Part shown: positions 25,817-34,242 of the stretch, piece after piece
Layout of the letters: each line of letters opens with the position of its first letter
Position numbering within the stretch: position 1 is the stretch's first letter
From: Streptomyces sulphureus DSM 40104
GTDB lineage: Bacteria > Actinomycetota > Actinomycetes > Streptomycetales > Streptomycetaceae
DNA length: 64,000 nt
Reading direction: 5' to 3'
NCBI RefSeq assembly: GCF_000381025.1
Contig: NZ_KB905817.1
Coordinates: 418,389-482,388 of the forward strand
Program-made: the position numbers and the translations under genes
Notes under the pieces: generated by a model
Databases searched by the model: none
Seen by the model: the letters and a program-made list of their open reading frames with translations, nothing else
Told to the model about the DNA's origin: nothing

Positions 25817-26710
25817 ATGCAGCACCAGCCGGGCAGCCGAGTCGCCGACATCGGAGGCGAGGTGGCCGAGCGCGTGCGGCAGGTGATCACGCAGGCGGAC
25901 TGCAGCCAGCGGGAGTTCGCCAGACGGATCGTGATGGACCCGTCGAAGCTCTCCCGCTCCCTCGGCGGCAGCCGCAGGTTCACCGCCGCCGAGCTCGCCA
26001 GGATCGCCGACGCGGCAGGCGTCGACGCCGCCTGGCTACTGGGCTCCGGCTCCGGGACATCCCCCGAGCACGTCCCGGAGCCGGTCCTCCCCGCGCCGCG
26101 CTCCCCGGAGCCGCGGCCCGCGCCCGAGGGCGGGAGGCCGTTGCAGATCGTTCGCGAGACGGTCCGCCTCATCGCGGAGCACGGCTTCCACGCCGTCCGT
26201 GTCGCGGACATCGCCGCCGCCTGCCGCACCAGCACGGCCACCATCCACTACCACTTCCCCGGCCGCGCGGAGCTCCTGGAGGCCGCCGTCCGCTGGTGCA
26301 TGGACGAGGACACCGCCTCCCGCGCGGCACACCTCGCCGAGGCCGACGACGCGGCGGACGAACTCCACCAGCTCATCGCGCTCCAGACCCCGCGCACCGC
26401 GCAGCAGCGCAGGCAGTGGCTCGTGTGGATGGACCTGTGGGCCCAGGCCGCCAGGTCGACGGCGATCGGGCGGCTCCACGTCGAGTACTACAGGCAGTGG
26501 CGCACGACCGTCGCCGACGTACTGCGCCGCGGCGTCGAGCAGGGCGTACTCCGCGACGTCGACCCGGAGTTCAGCGCGCTGCGGCTCACCGCCCTCATCG
26601 ACGGCCTGGCCAACCAGGTGCTCGCCGGAGACGGCGAGGAGCACAGCACCACCCCCGAGGAGATGCACGCTGCGCTGCTCTCCCACGTCCGGACCGAACT
26701 CCACGCCTGA
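25817..26710 (+). CDS. XRE-TetR fusion transcriptional regulator of the carnitine operon
   Basis: 297 residues with two DNA-binding regions. The N-terminal helix-turn-helix of XRE type spans about 11-76 (CSQREFARRIVMDPSKLSRS and LARIADAAGVDAAWLLG). A Pro-rich linker precedes a TetR helix-turn-helix (about 113-160, AEHGFHAVRVADIAAACRTS then IHYHFPGRAELLEAA) and a helical ligand-binding domain. TetR proteins usually have only the second of these. The ATG at 25817 starts the XRE part; the longer open frame upstream would run through the palindrome and is rejected. Co-directional with the carnitine genes, so the likely inducer is carnitine or a CoA intermediate. Confidence 0.85.
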   Translation: MQHQPGSRVADIGGEVAERVRQVITQADCSQREFARRIVMDPSKLSRSLGGSRRFTAAELARIADAAGVDAAWLLGSGSGTSPEHVPEPVLPAPRSPEPRPAPEGGRPLQIVRETVRLIAEHGFHAVRVADIAAACRTSTATIHYHFPGRAELLEAAVRWCMDEDTASRAAHLAEADDAADELHQLIALQTPRTAQQRRQWLVWMDLWAQAARSTAIGRLHVEYYRQWRTTVADVLRRGVEQGVLRDVDPEFSALRLTALIDGLANQVLAGDGEEHSTTPEEMHAALLSHVRTELHA

Positions 26711-26800
26711 CGCCGCCACTTCAACCGGACCGCACCACGTCCCGCGCTCCGGCACGACCAGAAACCGCACCAACTCCCCCGCGTCGACGGAAGGTTCACC

Positions 26801-27694
26801 ATGCCTCTGACCGAATCCACCATCATCACCGCCGCCCTCACGGGGGCCGGCGACACCGTCGGGCGCAGCCCGCACGTGCCCGTCACACCGGAGCAGATCG
26901 CCAGCTCGGCCGTGGACGCCGCCAACGCCGGGGCCGCCGTGGTCCACATCCACGTCCGCGACCCCGAGACCGGCGCCCCCTCGCGGGACACGCGGCTGTA
27001 CCAGGAGGTCGTCGAGCGGGTGAAGGCGACCGACGTGGACGTGGTCATCAACCTCACCGCCGGTATGGGCGGCGACCTGGTGATCGACCCGGAGCGGCCG
27101 CTGGAGCAACTGGAGGGGACCGACCTCGTCGGCGGCCTGGAGCGGCTGCCGCACGTCGAGGAGCTGCTCCCCGACATCTGCACGCTCGACTGCGGCTCGC
27201 TCAACTTCGGCGACGGCTCCAACCTCTACGTCTCCACCCCCGACATGCTGCGCACCGGCGCCAAGCGCATCCAGGAGCTCGGCGTACGGCCCGAGTTGGA
27301 GATCTTCGACACCGGGCAGCTCTGGTTCGCCAAGCAGCTCCTCGCCGAGGGCCTCCTCGACGACCCGACCGTCTTCCAGCTCTGCATGGGCATCCCGTGG
27401 GGCGCCCCGGCCGACCCGGGCGTGCTCAACTCGATGGTCAACATGCTGCCCGAGGGCGCCCAGTGGGCGAGCTTCGCGCTCGGCCGCATGCAGATGCCCT
27501 GGGTGGCGCAGTCGATCCTGCTCGGCGGCAACGCCCGCGTCGGCCTGGAGGACAACCTCTACCTCAGCCGCGGCGTGAAGGCCACCAACGGCCAACTCGT
27601 CGAGCGTGCCGTGCAGATCACCGAGTCGCTGGGCGCGACGGTCGCGACACCCGACGAGGCGCGGCAGCGCATGGGTCTCAAGCCGCGTAGCTGA
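26801..27694 (+). CDS. BKACE-family (DUF849) 3-dehydrocarnitine cleavage enzyme
   Basis: 297 residues. The beta-keto acid cleavage family motif VVHIHVRDPETGAPS supplies the two zinc-ligand His residues. ITAALTGAGDTVGRSPHVPVTP opens the barrel, and VGLEDNLYLSRGVKATNGQL is typical near the end. These enzymes condense a beta-keto acid with acetyl-CoA, releasing acetoacetate and a new acyl-CoA. With carnitine dehydrogenase and a thioesterase downstream, the substrate is most likely 3-dehydrocarnitine, giving betainyl-CoA. Specificity is inferred from context; other BKACE substrates are possible in isolation. Confidence 0.9.
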   Translation: MPLTESTIITAALTGAGDTVGRSPHVPVTPEQIASSAVDAANAGAAVVHIHVRDPETGAPSRDTRLYQEVVERVKATDVDVVINLTAGMGGDLVIDPERPLEQLEGTDLVGGLERLPHVEELLPDICTLDCGSLNFGDGSNLYVSTPDMLRTGAKRIQELGVRPELEIFDTGQLWFAKQLLAEGLLDDPTVFQLCMGIPWGAPADPGVLNSMVNMLPEGAQWASFALGRMQMPWVAQSILLGGNARVGLEDNLYLSRGVKATNGQLVERAVQITESLGATVATPDEARQRMGLKPRS

Positions 27695-27705
27695 GCCCGC
27701 ACTCG

Positions 27706-27722
27706 GGGCGGCTTTCGCCCCG
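27706..27722 (+). terminator. weak hairpin after the BKACE gene
   Basis: CGGGGCG and its complement around a short loop, 12 bases after the stop. It could attenuate rather than end transcription, since the next gene belongs to the same pathway. Confidence 0.4.
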
Positions 27723-27841
27723 ACACCCCTTGACGGAGGGGGAGTTGCCGGCGCCCTGCCGCCGCGCCCGGCTCCCCCTCCCCGCACGTTTGTCGTCACC
27801 GGGGCCGCGATCCGCGTCCCCTTCTCGAGCAAGGACCCCTC

Positions 27842-28816
27842 ATGCCCTTCACCCCCTCCTGCCCGCCCGAGGACGTCACCCGCGTCTCCTGCGTGGGCGC
27901 AGGCGTCATCGGCGGCGGCTGGGTCGCGCACTTCCTCGCGCGCGGCTACTCCGTCACCGCCTGGGACCCGGCGCCCGACGCGGAGGAGAAGCTCCGCCGA
28001 CTCGTCGACGCCGCCTGGCCCGCGCTGGAGCAGCTCGGCCTCGCGGAGGGCGCCTCGGCCGAGCGGCTCACCGTGGTGCCGACGCTCGAAGAGGCCGTCG
28101 CCGAGGCGGAGTTCGTCCAGGAGAGCGCTCCCGAGAAGCTGGAACTCAAGCGCGACCTTCTCGCCCGGCTCGACGCCGCCGCCCCGGCCGGCGCGGTGAT
28201 CGCCTCCTCCACCTCCGGCTACCCGATGACGGACATGCAGACCGAGGCGGCCGACCCGTCGCGCCTCCTCGTCGGACATCCGTTCAACCCGCCGTACCTC
28301 ATCCCGCTCGTCGAGGTCGTCGGCGGGGAGCAGACCGCTGACGACGCGGTGGCGTGGGCGAGCAAGTTCTACGAGGTCGCCGGCAAGTCGGTGATCACCA
28401 TGGACAGGGAGCTGCCCGGCTTCATCGCCAACAGGCTGCAGGAGGCACTGTGGCGCGAGGCGCTCCACATGGTCGCCAATGGCGAGGCGACGGTGCAGGA
28501 GATCGACGACTCCATCACCGAAGGCCCCGGCCTGCGTTGGGCGTTCATGGGTCCCTGCCTCACCTTCGCGCTCGCCGGCGGCGAGGGCGGAATGGCCCAC
28601 ATGCTCGACCACTTCGGCCCCTCGCTGAAGTCGCCCTGGACCCGCCTCGAGGCGCCCGAGCTCGACACCGCGCTCCGGGACGCGATGGTGGAGGGCTGCG
28701 ACGAGGCCGCCGCCGGACGGACCATCGCGGACCTCGTCGCCGAGCGCGACAAGGGCGTCATCGACGTCCTCCGCGCCACGGGACGCCTCCCCGGCCAGCG
28801 CGGAGGTGCCGCGTGA
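27842..28816 (+). CDS. lcdH: L-carnitine dehydrogenase (3-hydroxyacyl-CoA dehydrogenase family)
   Basis: 324 residues. The NAD-binding motif VSCVGAGVIGGGWVAHFLARG is near residue 14. Downstream are VQESAPEKLELKRDLL, ASSTSGYPMTDM, the catalytic-His region LVGHPFNPPYLIPLVEVVGG and the Asn-bearing GFIANRLQEALWREAL. SITEGPGLRWAFMGP matches carnitine dehydrogenases better than fatty-acid enzymes. It oxidises carnitine to 3-dehydrocarnitine in the cytoplasm. The stop overlaps the thioesterase start (GTGA). Confidence 0.9.
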   Translation: MPFTPSCPPEDVTRVSCVGAGVIGGGWVAHFLARGYSVTAWDPAPDAEEKLRRLVDAAWPALEQLGLAEGASAERLTVVPTLEEAVAEAEFVQESAPEKLELKRDLLARLDAAAPAGAVIASSTSGYPMTDMQTEAADPSRLLVGHPFNPPYLIPLVEVVGGEQTADDAVAWASKFYEVAGKSVITMDRELPGFIANRLQEALWREALHMVANGEATVQEIDDSITEGPGLRWAFMGPCLTFALAGGEGGMAHMLDHFGPSLKSPWTRLEAPELDTALRDAMVEGCDEAAAGRTIADLVAERDKGVIDVLRATGRLPGQRGGAA

Positions 28817-29304
28817 CCGCGCCGCTGCCCTGCTTCGAGGAACGGGTGCGGCCCGAGTGGATCGACTACAACGGGCATCTGAGCGAGGCGTACTACGTCC
28901 TCGTCTTCGGGCACGCGACCGACGCACTGATGGTGGAGACGGGCCTCGGCCCCACCTACCGCGAGCGCAGCGGCTGCTCGCTCTACACCGTCGAGTCGCA
29001 CATCCGCTACCTCAACGAGGTGGACGACGGCGCCCGACTCACCGTCCGCACAAGGGTGTTGGGCGCCGACGCCAAGAAGGTCCGCTTCACCCACGAGATG
29101 TTCACGGGGCTGGAGCAGGCCGCGCCGCCCCCGGACGACGCCGCCCCCGTGGCGACGACGGAGCTGCTCGCGCTCCACGTCGACCAGTCGACGGGACGCA
29201 CCTCGCCCTTCCCGGACGAGGTGCGCGAGCGCCTCGCCTCCCTCGCGGAGGAGCCGCCGGCGTGGGCGGGGCGCGCGATCGGGCGGGTGCCGAAGGCGGA
29301 GTGA
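28813..29304 (+). CDS. betainyl-CoA thioesterase (hot-dog fold)
   Basis: 163 residues, 4-hydroxybenzoyl-CoA-thioesterase-like: VRPEWIDYNGHLSEAYYVLVF with the active-site region DYNGHL, then SHIRYLNEVDDGARLTV and KKVRFTHEMF. It would release glycine betaine and CoA, completing carnitine to betaine conversion. The GTG at 28813 overlaps the dehydrogenase stop by 4 bases, which both fixes the start and implies coupling. In some bacteria the two proteins are fused, supporting the functional link. Confidence 0.88.
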   Translation: MTAPLPCFEERVRPEWIDYNGHLSEAYYVLVFGHATDALMVETGLGPTYRERSGCSLYTVESHIRYLNEVDDGARLTVRTRVLGADAKKVRFTHEMFTGLEQAAPPPDDAAPVATTELLALHVDQSTGRTSPFPDEVRERLASLAEEPPAWAGRAIGRVPKAE

Positions 29305-29312
29305 GGCGGGGG

Positions 29313-29341
29313 CGGTCGGGGACGCGCGCGCTCCCCGACCG
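29313..29341 (+). terminator. terminator of the carnitine operon
   Basis: Perfect 10-bp stem (CGGTCGGGGA and complement) with a 9-base loop, just after the thioesterase stop. Confidence 0.75.
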
Positions 29342-29431
29342 TCAACGCCCCGCAGTCCGAATGCACTCGCAAGGGTGCCTTGCAGTCGGGTGTCCGCACC
29401 TGCCGCGTCGCTCTCCCCCACCCTGGGACGC

Positions 29432-30010
29432 ATGGGTACCGAAGGACGTGCGGACGCATGGCAACCACCCCAGGGCGGATGGACACTCGACCAGGTACGG
29501 CAGCTCGAGCCGTCCTTCGACTGGGAGCTGGCCGGCGGCGCCATCCTGCCCCGGCGGATGACCGACCAGTGGCACGACCAGGTGCGCGACGGCCTCCACG
29601 TCGCCCTCGCCACCGCCGCCCTGCCGCCGTACTCGGCAGGCGTCGCACGCTGCGTCCACCTCGACGACCGGAACGTCATCAAGCCCGACGTGATCGTCTT
29701 CACGACCGCCGGACTCGACCTGGACTCCCTGGAGTTCGTACCGGCCTCCCACGTCGCCCTCGTCGTCGAGGTGGTCTCCCCCGGCTCCCGCGTCGCCGAC
29801 CGCTTCACCAAGCCCCGCCTCCTCGCCGGCACCGACTGCGCATACTGGCGCGTCGAACGGGAGGCGTACGGAGCGCCTGCCGTGCACGAGTTCGCGGCTT
29901 CGGACACCCCCGGTCCTGCGCCTTCCCCGGACGCCGTGCACCGGGAGAAGCTGGATGTGGAGGCGCCCTTTCCGGTCGAGGTGGATCTGCGGGGGTTGGT
30001 GTCGATGTGA
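29432..30010 (+). CDS. Uma2 family (DUF820) putative endonuclease
   Basis: 192 residues. Restriction-endonuclease-like fold: KPDVIVFTTAGLD supplies the first acidic residue (PD), and ALVVEVVSPGSRVADR supplies the E-x-x-S/K region, then FTKPRLLAGTDCAYWRVE. Many Streptomyces genomes carry dozens of these, function unknown, probably DNase-like. The ATG at 29432 is chosen because the protein then begins MGTEGRADAWQPP; the ribosome-binding site is weak. Confidence 0.85.
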   Translation: MGTEGRADAWQPPQGGWTLDQVRQLEPSFDWELAGGAILPRRMTDQWHDQVRDGLHVALATAALPPYSAGVARCVHLDDRNVIKPDVIVFTTAGLDLDSLEFVPASHVALVVEVVSPGSRVADRFTKPRLLAGTDCAYWRVEREAYGAPAVHEFAASDTPGPAPSPDAVHREKLDVEAPFPVEVDLRGLVSM

Positions 30011-30132
30011 GGGCTAGCACGGGTCGCGTCGTGGCCGTCGCGTGATGAGCGGGGCGAGGTTCTCGGCTAAAGATCTCTGTGTTTTGCACCTGGGCGTGGG
30101 GGTGAGCCCTGACAGCGATCCCCGCCGCCGGT

Positions 30133-30530
30133 TCAGCCGATGACGCCCGTCGCCTCATTCAACAGCAGGTAGAGCAGCCCGACGAGGCTGCCGCTGCTGA
30201 CGACTTCCCGGCGGTCGATCATGCCGCGGATCTCCGAGATCGGTACCCACTCGATGCGGTCGGTCTCGTTCAGCTCGGTCGGGGGCCGGCCCAGGTGGCG
30301 CCGTCGGCGCGGAAGACGTAGTGCTCGGAGTCCGTGATCCCGTTTGCGGGCTGTGCGTAGACCAGCGGCTTCATGCCGTCCACGCGCCAGCCAGTCTCTT
30401 CCTCCACCTCGCGGGCTTCACCCGCTGACCGATCCAGTCGTGGCCGTGGCTCCAGAGAGTCATCGCCGCCGTCCTTGCGTGGGGGACCGTGCTCGAAACG
30501 GTACCCGCCGCACCGCCCGGACACTTCCTC
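30133..30530 (-). pseudogene. Nudix hydrolase, frameshifted remnant
   Basis: Minus-strand fragments of a Nudix protein. GEAREVEEETGWRVDG is the second half of a Nudix box; the expected GG...GE first half is missing or scrambled. The frame continues MKPLVYAQPANGITDSEHYVFRADG, then after a one-base shift near 30290 resumes ELNETDRIEWVPISEIRGM and ends NEATGVIG with a stop at 30133. Both the damaged box and the frameshift argue for an inactive gene; sequencing error alone would not restore the box. Confidence 0.75.
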
Positions 30531-30709
30531 CTCCGCCGTCCCTTCGGAAGGGTGCGCGGGACATTCTGCGTGGGCAGTTCCTCACTTATCGAGGAGAGCC
30601 ACCGGCAGCATGCTCAAGCCGGTCTTCTCCCGTCCGAGGTCAACGCCTCCGCCACAAGCCCGCGTTGCCGCAGCCCGGCCGGATATCCGCGCACCCACTC
30701 CACCTGCAC

Positions 30710-30890
30710 GAACCCACTCCACCCCCGTATGGCAGACTCCCCCCAACCACTCGATCGAGGCGGCAGAGGACGAGGAAGCCGGTGTGAGTCCGGCGCGGTC
30801 CCGCCACTGTGAGCGGCCGACGGGCGCTTTGCGTCCTGGTCGGCCGTGAGTCAGACACTGCCCTGTCGCCCGCCTCACAACCAGGGGACG
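30710..30890 (+). ncRNA. cobalamin (B12) riboswitch
   Basis: The conserved core is at 30772-30812: GAGGAAGCCGGTGTGAGTCC, then GCGGTCCCGCCACTGTGA, matching the cobalamin riboswitch consensus closely. The 3' B12-box-like GAGTCAGACACTGCCCTG follows at 30848-30865. It lies directly upstream of a binding-protein-dependent importer, so B12 in the cell would shut the importer off. Outer boundaries are approximate. Confidence 0.9.
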
Positions 30891-30915
30891 CGGACATCCC
30901 CTTGAGGAGGAAGAC

Positions 30916-31935
30916 ATGGCGCGGCCACGCCCTGCCTCGCAACTGCGCCCGTTCGGCGTCCTGTTCGGCTGTCTGCTCCTGCTCACGGCGTGCGGCGCCG
31001 ACGCGGGGAGCGGCGACGAGAAGGGCGCCAGGCCGGCCGGCTTCCCCTACACCGTCACCAACTGCGGTGTGCGCACGACCTACGAGGAGCCCCCGCAACG
31101 CGCCGTCGCGATGAATCAGCACGCCACCGAAGTGCTGCTCGCGCTGGGGCTCGGCGACCGCATGGTCGGGACCGCGTTCCTCGACGACGAGATCCTGCCC
31201 GAGTACGCCGCGGAGTACCGCAAGATCGATGTGCTGGCGAAGCAGTACCCCTCCCGGGAGGCGCTGTTGGGGGCCAACCCGGACTTCGTCTACGGGGGGT
31301 ACGAGTCGGCCTTCGAGAAGAGCGAGGGCCGCGACCGCTCGACGCTCGGCGAGAGCGGCATCAACACCCGTCTGAACATCGAGAGTTGCACCAAGGGCCG
31401 CGTCGGCCCCGACGAGTTGGAGCGCGAACTCCGCGAGACCGCCCGCGTGTTCGGGGTGCCCAAGCGCGCCGAGCGTCTCATCGAGCGGCAGCACGAGCAG
31501 CTCGACGCCGTCGCGGAACGCCTCGACGGGGTCGACCGCACCGACGTCTTCGTCTACGACAGCGGGGAAGGCTCCGCCTTCACCGCAGGCGGTGGCGGTA
31601 TCGGCGTGGAGCTCATCGAGCGGGCCGGCGGCCGCAACGTCTTCGCGGACGTCGGAAAGCCGTTCGCCGACGTCTCGTGGGAGAAGGTCGTCGAGCGGCA
31701 GCCCGAGACGGTGCTCCTCTACGACTACGCGGGAACGCCCCTCACCGAGAAGCGCAAGCGGTTGCTCGACGACTCCGCGCTGCAGGACGTACCGGCCGTC
31801 CGCGACCGGGAGTTCGCCGTCCTGCCGCTCTCCTCCGCGGTGCTCGGTGTGCGGATGCCGCAGGCCGTCGAGGACCTCGCGCGGCAGCTCCACCCGGAGC
31901 GCTTCCCCAAATCCGGTGACAAGGCCGGACGATGA
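30916..31935 (+). CDS. btuF: cobalamin/corrinoid ABC transporter substrate-binding lipoprotein
   Basis: 339 residues. Lipoprotein signal with lipobox LTAC, Cys at residue 26. Class III binding-protein fold (BtuF/FhuD type): QHATEVLLALGLGDRMVGTAF, PDFVYGGYESAF and AVLPLSSAVLGVRMPQAVEDL. The family also binds siderophores, but the cobalamin riboswitch upstream makes a corrinoid cargo far more likely. GAGGAGGAAGAC precedes the ATG. First gene of a three-gene operon, overlapping the permease by 4 bases. Confidence 0.9.
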   Translation: MARPRPASQLRPFGVLFGCLLLLTACGADAGSGDEKGARPAGFPYTVTNCGVRTTYEEPPQRAVAMNQHATEVLLALGLGDRMVGTAFLDDEILPEYAAEYRKIDVLAKQYPSREALLGANPDFVYGGYESAFEKSEGRDRSTLGESGINTRLNIESCTKGRVGPDELERELRETARVFGVPKRAERLIERQHEQLDAVAERLDGVDRTDVFVYDSGEGSAFTAGGGGIGVELIERAGGRNVFADVGKPFADVSWEKVVERQPETVLLYDYAGTPLTEKRKRLLDDSALQDVPAVRDREFAVLPLSSAVLGVRMPQAVEDLARQLHPERFPKSGDKAGR

Positions 31936-32972
31936 GCTTCGCCATCCGCAACAGGGCCACAGGGAAGAGCGGTTACCGGCCGACGCTCGTGCTCGCCGTC
32001 CTCGCCGCGGTGCTCGCCGCCGGGTTCCTCGCCAACCTCGCGCTCGGCGCCACCCGCGTACCGCTTCCCGACGTCCTCGGCGCCCTCAGCGGTACGTCCG
32101 AGCCCGGGCCCCTCGCCACGATCGTCACGGACGTCCGCCTTCCGCGGGCGCTCCTCGCGTGCGTCGTGGGGGCCGGACTCGCCCTCGTCGGCGCCGTGTT
32201 GCAGGCGTTGGTGCGCAATCCGCTCGCCGACCCGTTCCTCCTCGGCATCTCCTCCGGCGCCTCCACGGGGGCCGTCCTCGTGCTCGTCCTCGGCGTGACC
32301 GCCATCCCGATGGCGGGCGGCGCCTTTCTCGGGTCGCTCCTCGCACTCGTCGCCGTCTACGCGATGGCGGGCCGCGGCAGCGCGATGACGACGGGGCGGC
32401 TCGTGCTGTCGGGAGTGGCGATCCAGTACATCCTCTCCGCCTGCACCAGTCTCCTCCTCGTCCTCTCCCCGCAGAACGAGCACCTCCGCGCGATCCTCTT
32501 CTGGACGCTCGGCGGGCTCGGCGGCGCCCGCTGGTCGCAACTGTGGCTTCCTGCAGTGGTGTTGGGCGTCGGGCTGGTACTGCTGCTCGCGCTGGCGCGC
32601 CCGCTCGACCTGCTGCTCGCCGGGGAGGAGGGCGCCGCCGCGCTCGGCCTCGACACCGCCAGGTTCCGCGCCGCCGTCTTCGTCCTCGCGTCGCTCGTCA
32701 CCGCGTTTCTCGTCACGGTGAGCGGCGCGATCGGCTTCGTCGGACTCATGGTGCCGCACGCGGCGCGGATGCTCGTCGGCGCCTCGCACCGGCTCCTCCT
32801 CCCCGTCTCCGCGCTCGGCGGCGCGGCCTTCCTCGTCGTCGCCGACCTCGGCACCCGGCTCGTCACGGCACCCGAAGAGATACCCGTGGGCGTGCTGACG
32901 GCGCTCACCGGCGGCCCGTTCTTCCTGTGGCTGCTCCGGCGCGGCCGCAGGAACGAAGGGGGAATGACGTGA
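31932..32972 (+). CDS. btuC: FecCD-family ABC transporter permease (cobalamin import)
   Basis: 346 residues with about ten membrane helices. Family motifs: RLPRALLACVVGAGLALVGA, LQALVRNPLADPFLLGISSG, and the ATPase-contact loop GEEGAAALGLDTARFR near 225. SGAIGFVGLMVPHAARMLVG is the conserved late segment. It forms the membrane channel with the downstream ATPase. Overlaps both neighbours by 4 bases. Confidence 0.93.
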   Translation: MSFAIRNRATGKSGYRPTLVLAVLAAVLAAGFLANLALGATRVPLPDVLGALSGTSEPGPLATIVTDVRLPRALLACVVGAGLALVGAVLQALVRNPLADPFLLGISSGASTGAVLVLVLGVTAIPMAGGAFLGSLLALVAVYAMAGRGSAMTTGRLVLSGVAIQYILSACTSLLLVLSPQNEHLRAILFWTLGGLGGARWSQLWLPAVVLGVGLVLLLALARPLDLLLAGEEGAAALGLDTARFRAAVFVLASLVTAFLVTVSGAIGFVGLMVPHAARMLVGASHRLLLPVSALGGAAFLVVADLGTRLVTAPEEIPVGVLTALTGGPFFLWLLRRGRRNEGGMT

Positions 32973-33787
32973 ACGGCCTTTTCGGCGGCGGGACTTCGCC
33001 CGCCGCGCTCCGCGTGGAGGGGCTGTGCTACTCCGTCGGCGACCGTCAACTCCTCGACGGCGCGACGCTTGTGGCGCACCCCGGCGAAACCGTCGGCCTC
33101 GTCGGAACCAACGGGAGCGGCAAGACGACGCTCCTCCGCTGCATCTACGGCGCGCTGCGTCCCGACGGCGGGCGCGTCCTCCTCGACGGCGCCGACACCG
33201 CGTCGCTCGGCGCGAAGCCCAGGGCCCGCCGTATCGCCGCCGTGCCGCAGGAGAACGGCGCTTCGTTCGGGCTGACGGCGCGCGAGGTGGCCGCCATGGG
33301 ACGCTCGCCCCACAAACGGTTCTGGGAGCCCGACGACGCCGGCGACGCCGCCCTCGTCGAGGCGGCGCTGGAGCACACGGGCGCCGACCGCCTGGCGTCC
33401 CTCCCCTTCGACGCGCTCTCCGGCGGCGAGAAGCAACGGACGCTGCTGGCCCGCGCGTTGGCGCAGCAGCCGGCGCTCCTCGTCCTCGACGAGCCGACCA
33501 ACCACCTCGACGTCCGGCACCAGCTCGACCTCCTCACCCTCCTCGCCGGCCTCGCCACCACCTGCCTCCTCGCCCTCCACGACCTCAACCTCGCCGCCTA
33601 CTTCTGCGACCGGCTGTACGTGCTCGACGGCGGCCGCATGGTCGCCGAGGGCCCCCCGTCCGAGGTGCTCACCGAGGAGCTCCTCGCCGAGGTCTACGGG
33701 GTGCGCGCCGAGGTGGGGCGGCATCCCTCCACCGGCGCCCCGACGGTCGTGTACCTGCCGGGCGGGGAGGCGTCCGGCGGCTCTTGA
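32969..33787 (+). CDS. btuD: ABC transporter ATP-binding protein (cobalamin import)
   Basis: 272 residues. Walker A GTNGSGKTTLL near 51-61, Q-loop VPQENGASF, signature LSGGEKQRTLLARAL, Walker B LLVLDEPTNHLD and switch His in LLALHDLNLAAYF. The BtuD/FhuC-like architecture energises uptake. Starts with GTG at 32969 overlapping the permease stop (GTGA). Last gene of the riboswitch-controlled operon. Confidence 0.93.
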   Translation: MNGLFGGGTSPAALRVEGLCYSVGDRQLLDGATLVAHPGETVGLVGTNGSGKTTLLRCIYGALRPDGGRVLLDGADTASLGAKPRARRIAAVPQENGASFGLTAREVAAMGRSPHKRFWEPDDAGDAALVEAALEHTGADRLASLPFDALSGGEKQRTLLARALAQQPALLVLDEPTNHLDVRHQLDLLTLLAGLATTCLLALHDLNLAAYFCDRLYVLDGGRMVAEGPPSEVLTEELLAEVYGVRAEVGRHPSTGAPTVVYLPGGEASGGS

Positions 33788-34242
33788 GGGACGCGGCGGG
33801 TCCTCCGGCAGCGGGGAGGAAGCTGGCGCGGACGTCAACTGCTCGGGGACAACGACGGGTTCGCGCCCGGCATCCGAGTCGACAGGAAGCGGCCCTGTCC
33901 GGGCGGGGACGGCGACAGCCCGGCGGGTAGGTCATCAGCGTCGGCCTGAGCGAGCAGGACAGACGCCCCCGAGTGACCGCGTGCGGCCACGAGACCGCAT
34001 CGCAAGGAGGCCGTCGCGGAGGACGACGAGAAAGGCGCAACTCCTCGGCATCGGAGCCATAACGGTTAAACGGCCGTTCCGTGCGGGACCGCGCGCGGAA
34101 CACCGACCGCACAGCGGCCGAAGGGAACGCCCGGCCGGTGAGCAGACGTGCGCACCACGCCTCCACCAGCCGGGCGCCCCACGCGACTAAGCCCGTACCG
34201 TCAATCTGTCGCGCCCCGGAGGGTGTTCAGCCCCATACGGGC
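33788..34242. other. intergenic, convergent genes
   Basis: 455 bases between two convergent genes. Several overlapping open frames, none protein-like; no strong terminator hairpin recognised. Confidence 0.4.

Noticed and set aside
26036..28927. 963-codon minus-strand open frame
   Set aside because: Antisense shadow of the BKACE and carnitine dehydrogenase genes; no domain resemblance.
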